64,000 nucleotides of DNA from Sclerotinia nivalis (taxonomy: Eukaryota; Ascomycota; Leotiomycetes; Helotiales; Sclerotiniaceae). The notes beneath the pieces were generated by a model that saw nothing but the letters and a program-made list of their open reading frames with translations, was not told where the DNA came from and ran no database searches. The stretch's first letter is position 1. Each line of letters opens with the position of its first letter. The stretch lies in assembly GCA_029531795.1 (NCBI GenBank), contig JAPEIS010000012.1:1426001-1490000 (forward strand), written 5' to 3'. This document shows, piece by piece, positions 34,191 to 44,293 of the stretch. The position numbers and the translations under genes are program-made.

Positions 34191-35466
34191 TCACATCCCG
34201 TCATAGGTTTATCTTTTCAAGATTAGACTCTTATTCTTGATATTAATCTGCCACCACCAAATTCGAATTTTCCATTCTTGTATTCTCATGGCGTTTGAGC
34301 CTTCCTTCACATGTACATTGTGATATTCGGGGGGAAGGGTTAGTTTTGACTGCATAGGATCTCAATGACTTCTCTAAAAGTCTTTGCATTGGTATCATGG
34401 ATGGTGGGCATATTGCATAGGTTGATGCACACACTTTGATTGACGTTTCCGAGTTATCTTGATTTGATTGGCGTCTATGGTCAAACTTTTCTAAATTCGT
34501 ATGACAAATGGGATCAAAATAAAAAAGCAGTTTGTTGAACTTTAACTTTGCCTCTTTTTTTTTTCTTTTTTTTTTTTCTTTTTTTTAATCTACTTTTCTG
34601 CTCATGGTCATGTCATGATCATGAACAAATGTACCATCAAATGATATTTAGGTCCTTGACATGGTTTTGTGACGGCCAACAAATCATAGGCAAAAATGAT
34701 CATGTTCTTAAAATAATTTTGCAATTTATTAGTGGTAATAAAATTTATAAACTGTGATATGATAACGTTTATTTCGTCTGATTGTTGTGCGTATTTGACT
34801 ACCTGATGTGAAGTGCACGAACAATTTGGGTCACGTGTGAAGGGATTTAGCTTTGAGGGTTCTGGATTCATAGTTCATACCAAAATATCAATTCATCTGT
34901 GCTGACACTCCACACTCAAAATGCTTGATTTCATCTCATTCCACTCACTCCTCTCATATCCATCATGTACGAGTAACGGTACTCGCCATAGTTCTGTCAA
35001 AATTAGATGAAACGAAAACAGAACTGACATCAAAAACTACCACGCAGAGAAAAATGATTCGATTCGCACTTCCTACTTCACGAGCTGACATGGCATATGC
35101 ACAGGGTATCAATTCGTGGCTCAGTAGCTTGGCTCCATTGAAAACCCATGAAGAACCCATGAACAACCCACGGAATCTTCAGCCTCACATATTTATATGC
35201 GCTATTGGGGCTGAGATTCTTTGGTTCGTGTCATTGATGTTTTGTGTAATGTTGATGTAAGTCGAATATATATTAGAGTTTTGCTCTGACTCTTGTTTTT
35301 CTTTTCTTTTCTTGTTTTTTTATTTTATTTTCCGTTGATTTTGAGGAAAGAAACGAAGAAGACGGCAAGCTTTGAGTGGATTGAAATAATGATAGCTTAA
35401 GGAGTTTGCAGATTTATTTACACGTTGATTTGAAGAGTTAGGGGACGAGGCTGAGAGCTAAGAAAT
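34191..35466. other. Intergenic region with poly-T tract
   Basis: It contains a T-rich tract (34552-34588, runs of T interrupted by C) and another pyrimidine-rich stretch (35296-35332). A 68-codon ATG frame (35054-35260) is listed separately at low confidence. Confidence 0.5.
35054..35260 (+). CDS. Candidate small tail-anchored protein (68 aa), doubtful
   Basis: ATG to TAA encodes 68 aa: a polar N-terminal 44 residues, then one hydrophobic C-terminal segment (IFICAIGAEILWFVSLMFCV) ending at the stop. It would be a tail-anchored microprotein if translated. It lies about 200 bp upstream of the modin-like gene on the same strand and could instead be part of that gene's leader. No family resemblance is known to me, and a frame of this size can occur by chance. 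Confidence 0.2.
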   Translation: MIRFALPTSRADMAYAQGINSWLSSLAPLKTHEEPMNNPRNLQPHIFICAIGAEILWFVSLMFCVMLM

Positions 35467-37237
35467 ATGTCGGCTTTCGATCAACTCAATCAAAATGTTT
35501 TTGGGCTGGTGGCATTGATTATTTCGGTGATAGCACTTTTAACAACTTGTTTGCAGGTGTTGCAGCAGTATTTTTCGAGTGCGGAGGGGTATCGAAGATG
35601 TGCGGAATCGGTGATGGGGCCATGGAGTAAGGGGACGAAGCGGAAACTTAACATAAAGGAATTTCGAGTCGAAGTTGTGTTCGAAACGCCAGTTATATTC
35701 ATTGCTCCCCCGCATAATGTCAGAGGTCCAATTGAAGGCAAGCCTATCCATTACATCGATGGCACGACAGAATCATATGCACAGTCAAGAGTTCTGGAAC
35801 CTGTAGCACAAACACAGAAGGATCGGGAAACAACTCAACGAGTCCATACAGCGGATGATGAACGAGCATCTTGGGTTACCTTGTTATCGAGTCTTCAAAG
35901 GAAGGAACGAGATTCGCGGAGCTGGGATCAAGAATTTCGTTTGAAGAGGCCGCCAACAGGGAGACTCATCAAAGACCCAAAATACGAATTAGCTGTGGGT
36001 TTACAAGTCAAAACACGATCTTGGGACTTCGTTCCGTCTAGCATAACAAGGCCATATGCAACATCTGCCATATGTCATCTGGTTGAGATGATGGCTTTGT
36101 TAGGGATGTATTGGAAAGTATTCGACCAGATTCAGTGGAACCTCAGAGCAGAAGGCAATGGTTTCATTCTTACGTCAACTACTGTTCACGGTCTAGGAGT
36201 TATGGTTTCGTTTTCAGTTACGGGTAGATCGAAGTTCGAGGAAAATCGCGTCATTCCATCCAATCATATCAAGGATTTATGTTTTGGAACGGTTCCAAAC
36301 ATTTACGATGATGAAGAGTACATGAAGAAGAACCCGGAGTCTCAGAACGTGACCTTACAATTCGGGAGCCCAGAAGATGTTGATACAACTTTGGAATCTC
36401 TTGGTTGTACACCCGAAATACTTAAAAGATATAGAAAAGATCACAAGCACATATTTTCCGGTAGGTTCTCTTCCTTTCCTCCACCAGAAAAGATATCTAA
36501 TTATTATAGTCTCCTTTGAGTTGATCGGTATGCTTGGCCGAGTAGTTCGGCTTCGCAGCAGCAACTTTAGAATGATACCGAATCCTACTCAAGATTTTTG
36601 GCTGAAGAAGATTGGCAAAAAGCCTTCCTGGAATATCACCACACTAATGGAGATATTCCAAACGAAGCTTGTAAAACTTTCCGAGCGGGAAGGGTATAAC
36701 GAACAACACCCGGTTGCTGCAATTATAAAACAATGGAAAGACATTGAATCTATTGTTTGTGTAGATGACGAAGAGTCCGTTGCTTGCAGCCGAGAATCCA
36801 TCATTCGAAAACGAATGTCTGAATACGATCTTAGCATTGAGGCCCGAGAAAGAATCCACGATGCCCTTGACGACAGGACTAAATTCCTACTTGATCCGAA
36901 AAGACAACAAACTATTCTCAAAGTGATAGTAGCACACATTGACCTCGTAACGAAAGTTCTGGATAATCCCAATTCTCCTCTCAATTCTATCGTTGCTGTT
37001 CATAAAGAAGAACCACTACTTGATTACTACTTTGATCAAATTCTCCCGGAGATTACCACCCGAGATACCGATTCGCGACTTTTGAATAGACGGGAGAAAG
37101 AGGAAAGACATATTATTTGGGTTTCATTGATGTTTAGGATGTTGTGTTGGTTTTTACTTCATGATTGGAATAAAGATGATAAGTGTGGAGTTCCGCCTGA
37201 TTTAAAAGGAAGCAGAATGCCGGTATTTGTAGGATGA
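35467..37237 (+). CDS. Modin-like fungal membrane protein
   Basis: Exons 35467-36460 and 36510-37237, with a 49-nt intron (GTAGGT...TATAG), give 573 aa. An N-terminal membrane segment (VFGLVALIISVIALLTTCLQVLQQYF) precedes GYRRCAESVMGPW. The next part is FRVEVVFETPVIFIAPPHN, which resembles the start of fungal proteins annotated as modin. Two further patches are typical of that group: WDFVPSSITRPYATSAICHLVEMMALLGMYWK (about residues 179-210) and FELIGMLGRVVRLRSSNFRMIPNPT, which is rebuilt across the intron. Modin-type proteins were named in work on Podospora vegetative incompatibility; their biochemical role is unclear. The call rests on recalled resemblance; the gene model itself is firm. Confidence 0.7.
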
Positions 37238-37565
37238 TGCTGGGGAATTAGTGAAGTGGAGATGGACAGGAAGAGATGGAGAATTGAGAATGTGGAGGAG
37301 TATAACGTTTAAAGCTTGCTCTGGTCTTCTTGCAGCGTATGTCTAAGCGGTGTTTGAAATCTATGGTTTTGGGTATTTATGGCGCTATTCAGAGGATCAT
37401 AGTACTCTTCTTCTCAAATTTGTTTGTAAATATACCCATGGAGCATAGCGTAGCATGCGAGGTATTAGGGTATTAAAAGATTTCAATTTTAATTTCATTT
37501 TATTCTATCATTCCCATGCTATTCCGCTCGCTGTTGTCATAACTTCATATCTCGCTTCACAGAAT
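37238..37565. other. Convergent 3' region (modin-like / acetate kinase)
   Basis: 328 bp between two stop codons; nothing beyond 3' flanks is visible. Confidence 0.5.
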
Positions 37566-38942
37566 TCATTCTCCAAAAAGCTCCTCATCAACAACACAAT
37601 GTCTAGCCATCTCAAACTGTTCATCCGTCAAACAAACCAACGTCCGATGCCTCGCCCCCTCCCTTCCAACATCCTGCACCACCTCCTTCATCTCTCTCCC
37701 ATTCGCCTCCTCATCAATCTCAAACCCCAAACACCGCACCTCATCCACAACCCTCTTCCTCAACACGTCACTCTTCTCCCCAATCCCCCCCGCAAACACC
37801 AACGCATCGACCTTTCCATGTAAACTCACGTAGTAATGCCCGATGTAGGATAATATCCTATCGATGAAAATGTCAAAGGCAAGTTTCATTTGAGGATCAG
37901 TGGAGGAGGACGAGATTATGGTGCTGAAATTTGTGGTTCCTGTTAGGGATTTCCAGCCGGATTCTTTATTGAGGATTTCTTCGGCGCGGGAGATGTGCAG
38001 GGAGGTGGTGGAGGAGGGGGAGAGTTTTCCGACGTTGGTGGCGTAGTGGAATACTAGACTTTTTTTGGGGAGGGGGATGTTGTTAGTTTCTTGTTGTTTT
38101 TATTCGGGGATTTAAGGTGGGTGGTAGGTAGGAAGGAAGAGGGTAAGGAGGAAAGGAAAAGGAAAGACATACCTAGGATCCAAACTCCCACTCCTCGTCG
38201 CCCCCGGTAATCCCGCCAAAGGCGTCAACCCCATACTCGTATCCCAACTCTTCCCCTTCTTCACGGCACACGCACTAGCACCACTCCCCAAATGCAACGC
38301 AATAATATTCGTCTCCTCTTCCTTCTTTCCCAAAAATTCGGCTACACTCCGCGTAATAAACGCATATGAAATCCCATGAAATCCATATTTTCGCAATCCA
38401 TTCTTCTTGGCTATTTCTTGATTGATGGGGTATGTGGATATATGTGCGGGGATAGAGGCGTGGAATTCGGAGTCGAAGACGGCGATGTTGCGCGTGGAGG
38501 GGAGAGCGGATATACAGTGTGAGATGATGGAGAGTGCGGAGGCGTTGTGTAATGGTGCGAGATCGGTGAGGGTTTCGAGGTGGTGGTATGTTCCATTTGT
38601 GATGATTTTACTTTTTTTATAATCTCCGCCGTGCACGACACGGTGGCTTGCGATGGCTATATCTTCGACTTTTGAGATTTGCGGAAAGTCTGGGTCGTTG
38701 ATTAAAAGGGTGAGAATGTATTGGAATGCATCTTTTTGATCGGAGATTTTCCCATCTTCGAGTTTTTGGTCGTGGGTGATGAGGGTTCCGGAGCGTGTGT
38801 ATTTTAGGGTTGCGGGAGGAGATGTGAGGCCCGAGATTTGACATTCAGCGAGTTGGGTTGGGGAGTGGTTTTTGCTGGCTGTGAAGATGGAGATTTTCAC
38901 GGAGGAGGAACCGGCGTTTATGGAGAGGATTATTTTGGACAT
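37566..38942 (-). CDS. Acetate kinase
   Basis: Two exons (38942-38173 and 38058-37566) and a 114-nt intron (GTATGT...AAAAAAAG) give 420 aa. Acetokinase signatures are clear: N-terminal phosphate-binding LSINAGSSSVKISIF, HRVVHGGDY, then YGFHGISYAFITRSV. Later come NIIALHLGSGASACAV with MGLTPLAGLPGATRSGSLDP, and near the C-terminus ALVFAGGIGEKSDVLRKRV. This is the ASKHA fold. The enzyme interconverts acetate plus ATP with acetyl-phosphate. In fungi, which lack phosphotransacetylase in most lineages, its partner is phosphoketolase, and that gene is divergently transcribed 1.15 kb away. Codons in the last 300 bp are unusually C-rich on the coding strand, but the frame is clean. Confidence 0.95.
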
Positions 38943-40096
38943 GATGGGTGTGAGTGTGGTTGGATGCTGAGGGTTGAGGTGATAGATGAGGATATGAGGG
39001 GTATTGAAAGTGGTATTTGGAGTTTATTGCTCTGATTGTAGACTCATGAAACTGGAGGTCAATTTCTCAAAGATGGAAAAACAACAATATTAAGATCTTC
39101 GAAGGTATCAAACATGTTACATAAGATATAAAATACACCCCTCAACACAATCATAAGATTTTCCTTTCCAAATCTCCATATATGCCATCTTTCTCGTCCC
39201 ATCCATCATGCAAACAAACAGATGACGTTCAAAGAAACCCCGCCATATATTCTTATCGAAGCCGAGAATTGATGCTTATCCATTGGTTGTGATAGTGATT
39301 ACAGGGATAAGAGCTTCTGAATCCTCGGGGAGTACAGGGGTTATAGCCCGAATGCACAGGGCTGGGAAGCTTAAAATCTTGGATTTTCTCACGCCATTAA
39401 TATTGGGAGATCTTTTGGTACCGACCTAGGTTGTATTTTTTGGGTTACTTGTCATGCCATTTTTCTGTTCGGCCGGAAACTTTGGGTTTTCTACCAAGTA
39501 ATCGTTATTTGAGATGAGAAGGCTGATTCGATACTATACATAGTAAGGTTGCTATTAAATCGAATACCGAATGTTTGGAACGATATCATCTCCACCCATT
39601 AAAGGGGTATGACGTTAACACAAACGCCAAACTTAACTACTTCTAATGTAAGACTTTCCTGTGGAATACCATTATCAATCAATTGCGTCAACAAGTATGG
39701 AAAGGATCGGTTCTTAAAAGTCCATATCTTTTAGTATTTTGGACTAGAATAAAATGCATTAGGTCTATCGGATTTGTCGGCATCTTAGTTTGTTGGTACG
39801 GATGGATGATGGATGTGACGCAAGTTTCTTTGTTGAGGTGAAGAGCTTGATTTGTGTTTTGGGAAGTAGGTGGGAGGGGTAGAATTGCTTGCTATATTTT
39901 ACCTTCTTAATTGAATCTCTCCTCTTCTCATTAATTCACTCTTCTGCTTTCGTGCTTCCTAGTACCTCCTCGAATATCAAGAAACCTCCTCTGACATCAC
40001 TATTCCGAAGAAACAAACACCAAATCTACTACGTTTATTACGACTACAACCATAGCAAACCCAAGCAGACAAAATTGACACAAAACTACCGCAAAA
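38943..40096. promoter_or_regulatory. Shared upstream region of acetate kinase and phosphoketolase
   Basis: These 1154 bp separate the two start codons of a head-to-head metabolic pair and must hold both promoters. No single element is confidently assigned. A frame overlapping the phosphoketolase start looks signal-peptide-like but begins with TTG, so it is not a normal uORF. Confidence 0.5.
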
Positions 40097-42796
40097 ATGC
40101 CAGGAGAAATCATTGATAGACCAAATCCTCAAGCATTGGCTTCCAATATATCCGGTTCGGCTACTGTAGATGAATTAGCAGTCAAATTGGAAAAGTTACA
40201 AATTCCCGATGATGATTTAAGAGGGCTTGAGGAATTTCGCAGAGCTAGCAATTATATCGCTGCTGGTAAATATTTACCCTAAATGAATGGCTTGAAATAT
40301 TACAACTAACAATTTCATAGCTATGATTTTCCTTTCAGATAATGCTTATTTGGAAAGAGATCTTACATTCGATGATATTAAACCAAGACTTTTGGGTCAT
40401 TGGGGAACATGTCCTGGTCTTACCTTAGTTTACGCTCATCTCAATTATCTCACTAAAAAGAATGATCTCGATATGATATATGTTGTTGGACCTGGTCATG
40501 GAGCTCCAGCAATTCTTTCTTCCCTTTGGCTAGAAGGTACTCTGGAAAAATTCTACCCCAAATATTCCAACAATAAACAAGGTCTTCATAATCTTATTAC
40601 TGGTTTCAGCACACCATCTGGTTTCCCTTCTCATATCAGTGCCGAAGTTCCAGGTTCCATTCATGAAGGTGGAGAACTGGGATATGCTCTTTCGGTTGCA
40701 TTTGGTGCTGTTATGGATAATCCAGATTTGGTTGTCGCATGTGTAGTTGGTGATGGAGAAGCTGAATCGGGTCCTACAGCTACTGCATGGCATGCGGCTA
40801 AATATATTGATCCTGCTGAATCTGGTGCTGTTATTCCAATTGTTCATGTTAATGGATTCAAGATTTCCGAAAGAACTATTTATGGTTGTATGGATGATAA
40901 GGAAATGGCAACTTTATTTACTGGTTATGGATATCAATGTCGATTTGTGGAGGATTTGGAGGATATTGTAAGTTGATTACTCACAGATATGGATATTCGT
41001 GCTAATGTTATCTTAGGATCGTGATATGGCAACAAGTATGCAATGGGCTCTGGATGAGGTTCGTAAAATTCAAAAAGCTGCCAGATCTGGCAAACCAATC
41101 ATGAAACCAAGAGTATGTTCACCATTCCTAGACTTAAGTTTGTATACTAACACCAAATAGTGGCCAGTACTTATCATGAGAACTCCTAAAGGATGGAGTG
41201 GACCAAAAATTGTTGACGGAGAATTCGTCGAAGGATCATTCCATGCCCATCAAGTTCCTCTTATGGCCGCAAAATCCAACAAAGATCAACTTGCAGATCT
41301 TCAAAAATAGCTTCTCTCTTACGGACCAGCTAAATTATTCACAGAATCTGGTGATGTTATCGATTCTGTCAAGAAAATCATACCACCCAAGCATAAAAAG
41401 CTTGGTCAACGACCAGAGACATACAGAAACCATGAAGTATTGAAAGTACCAGATTGGAAGAAGTACGGTGTTGAGAAAGGAACCGAAGTTTCTTGTATGA
41501 AAGCTATTGGTGATCTTCTTGATCAAACTTTGGTTGATAATCCTAAATCTCTACGTCTCTTCTCTCCAGATGAGCTTGTCAGCAACAAACTTGATGCAGT
41601 ACTCAAACATACAGGACGTGATTTTCAATGGGATGAGTTTTCACATGCTCAAGGTGGAAGAGTCATTGAGATTCTTAGTGAACATACATGTCAAGGTTTC
41701 CTACAAGGTAAGATCATGTTTCCCTCTTTTCCTACGTCTTTATACTGATAGTCCTTTAGGCTACACCCTTACCGGACGTACTGGAATCTTCCCCTCTTAC
41801 GAATCCTTCCTTGGAATAATTCATACCATGATGATTCAATACAGTAAATTCAACAAAATGGCTCGGGAAACACGGTTCCGTGCCGATCTCTCCTCGCTCA
41901 ACTATATCGAAACCAGCACATGGACTCGTCAAGAGCATAATGGCTTTTCACACCAAAATCCTTCATTTATCGGTGCAGTTCTGAACCTGAAACCCACAGC
42001 TGCTAGAGTTTATTTACCACCCGATGCGAATACTTTCCTCTCCACAATCGCTCATTGTCTCAAATCAACCAATTACATAAACCTAATGGTTGGATCCAAA
42101 CAACCTCAACCTGTATTCTTAAGTCCTGAAGAAGCAAACAAACATTGTCAAGCCGGCGCTTCGGTTTGGAAATTCTGCAGCACAGATGAAGGATTAGATC
42201 CCGATGTCGTTCTCGTAGGTATCGGTTCAGAACTCATGTTTGAAGTTGTTGTCGCGGCCGCCTTACTCCGCAAAAAATGTCCAGAATTGCGAATCCGAGT
42301 CGTCAACGTCACAGATTTAATGATTCTCGAAGCCGAAACTCTACATCCGCATAGTTTGACTCGGGATGAATTCAATAGTTTGTTTACTGCGGATAAACCT
42401 ATTCATTTTAATTATCATGGTTACAGTAATGAGATTAAGGGATTACTTTTTGGAAGACCCAATTTGGAGAGGATGAGTATTGCGTGTTATAAGGAAGAGG
42501 GATCGACGACGACGCCGTTTGATATGATGTTGAGGAATGAGGTTAGTAGGTATCATGTTATGGAATGGGCGATTAAGGGGGCGGCGAGGGGGAATAAGAA
42601 GGTGGCGCTTGAGATGACGGGTTGGTTGGGTGAGGTTAGAGGTAGTAGGAGTAGGGTTGCGGAATATATTTTGAAGAATGGGAAAGATCCCGAGGGGACT
42701 TTTGATACGCCGATGTTTGAGGGGACGGTTTTTGGGAGGGATACGGAGGGGAAGGGAAGGGAGGGTACGAAGGAGGATGGGTTTTTTGTTAATTGA
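40097..42796 (+). CDS. xfp: Phosphoketolase (Xfp), interrupted by an in-frame TAG at codon 354
   Basis: Exons 40097-40265, 40321-40967, 41017-41112, 41161-41707 and 41760-42796 join in one frame of 832 codons, full family length. Motifs are intact: GHWGTCPGLTLVYAHLNYL, GPGHGAP, the thiamine-diphosphate/Mg site VVGDGEAESGPTATAWH, HVNGFKISERTIYG, TGRTGIFPSYESF, STWTRQEHNGFSHQNPSF. The enzyme cleaves xylulose-5-P or fructose-6-P with phosphate to acetyl-phosphate plus glyceraldehyde-3-P or erythrose-4-P. At 41308-41310 the frame reads CAA AAA TAG CTT where the family has Trp (LQKW-like), a one-base TGG to TAG change. Everything after it stays open and conserved to the terminal stop. Recent nonsense allele, sequencing error or readthrough are the options. 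Divergent acetate kinase supports its pathway role. Confidence 0.9.
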
Positions 42797-44293
42797 TGGG
42801 GGTAATGGTGTAGAGTAGGGTAAAAGGGTGAGGAGAAAAGGTAGGGATGGAATGGGACTTATGGGTTGGAAACGGCTTAGGATTAGGGTTTACGAATGAA
42901 GGAACCAGCTTTAGTTTGTAATTTTAAGATGCTGATATGAATTAAAAATGATAACATTATCTTCAGCATCAACTTTCCCAGCTAATACCATACCTAGTAC
43001 ACACACCAAGGTAATCCCGTCCGGCCATCCTCACAAGATCCGACCGCGTTCTTTGATCCCTCAGCGTAGAGTGATTGTATCGTACACCTGAACTGCTTTA
43101 GCTACCAGCGAGCTTTCTCATGGAAGACCATTTGAAATTTCGGGCAGCGAGCGTGCAAATAGCCCATCTGATGGCATCGATTATTGTGCGAATGAATTGT
43201 ATTTAATCTCGTAAATATGTGTTGAATTATGTCGTGGAAGTCTGGGATGGTAGATTCTCGGCCAATTATATTGCAGAACGAACGGGCTTCACTTCACACA
43301 AGCGACAAAAAATAGGAGAAGAGATGAAAGATATTTATTTACAAACACTGCATAAATGACCGCCAAACAACAGCGCTACGATTTTTTTTTCGCATGGAAT
43401 TTTTTATCAAAGCATCAGCAAACAAAATTCACTTTTAACAACTCATCAAGTATCAGGGCAGAAGAAGAAAAATAATCCGAATATCACATGATGCACAAAC
43501 CTCGCTTCGATTTTGGAATTACCTTACTCGGAGGTACTAGGTATATCACTTTCCAAATTCCTGACCGAGAAATACTTTTCTTCTTCAACCAACACGATAT
43601 TATTTCATTTGGGATAGCCACCTTTTGAAATAAAAACTGTAAGTCATCTATTTGTTTTCTTTTTGTCGTTCCTTTTCTATAATTTGCGACAGTTGGTTTT
43701 GAATTATTCGATGGCTCCGAATTCTTCGATTGTTTGGCTTGAAGGAGTTAAATTGATGAGGTTGTTTGGCATCAGATCGATCGCGACTGGAACTGAGAAA
43801 TGCAATGGTCCATCACTCACACTCGAAACTTTTCGCATTTACATTCCATCGGTTTTGTATTGAACAATAGCTAACCAATCATTCTACCAATAGCTGTTCG
43901 CCGACTTCCCTCCTTCTACTTCTACTTACACCACCTGTACTTCTTCGGGGGTACAGATCGGTGCACCCTCTCCCATCCCCCATTCCTCGGTGCTTGCACC
44001 ACCCGAAAGTGACCTCTAGTCCTTTCAAAATTTCCTCGAGGCTTGCCTCAACCCGATCGTGACATTCGTCCGATCGAGGTTTTTTCGGTTCTTTGAGCCA
44101 AACGTTCGATTCGTCGACAAACCCCGACTGTGACATTAGTCCAGTCAAATACCAAGTCTCCCCGAGAATCTCTTCATTGAGTTTTCTCTCCCCGATTGTG
44201 ACCTCTAGTCCAATTAAATACTTTTTCGAGAACCTCTTCATTGAGTTTTTCTACGGCCGTCGACCTCTAGTCCAGCCAAAAAAAAACAGCGAG
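42797..44293. other. Intergenic region ending in a leader minisatellite
   Basis: About 1.2 kb lack any gene, then a run of imperfect direct repeats (44009-44275) lies immediately before the next start codon. Confidence 0.5.
44009..44275 (+). repeat. Imperfect 50-71-bp tandem repeats in a gene leader
   Basis: Five starts of a GTGAC(CTCT/ATTC/ATT)AGTCC-like core occur at about 44009, 44059, 44130, 44198 and 44261. Units three and four also share TCTTCATTGAGTTTT and CCCCGA. Spacing is 50-71 bp. The array ends about 18 bp before the ATG at 44294. Confidence 0.7.

Noticed and set aside
39889..40116. Signal-peptide-like frame overlapping the phosphoketolase start, as a uORF
   Set aside because: It begins with TTG, not ATG, and I see no evidence of non-AUG initiation.
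41161..41310. An intron ending at AAATAG (41310) that would remove the phosphoketolase stop
   Set aside because: AG|CTT is phase 0, but any donor upstream would delete the conserved HQVPL region, and no good GTAAGT-like donor is present. The frame reads as normal protein up to the TAG.
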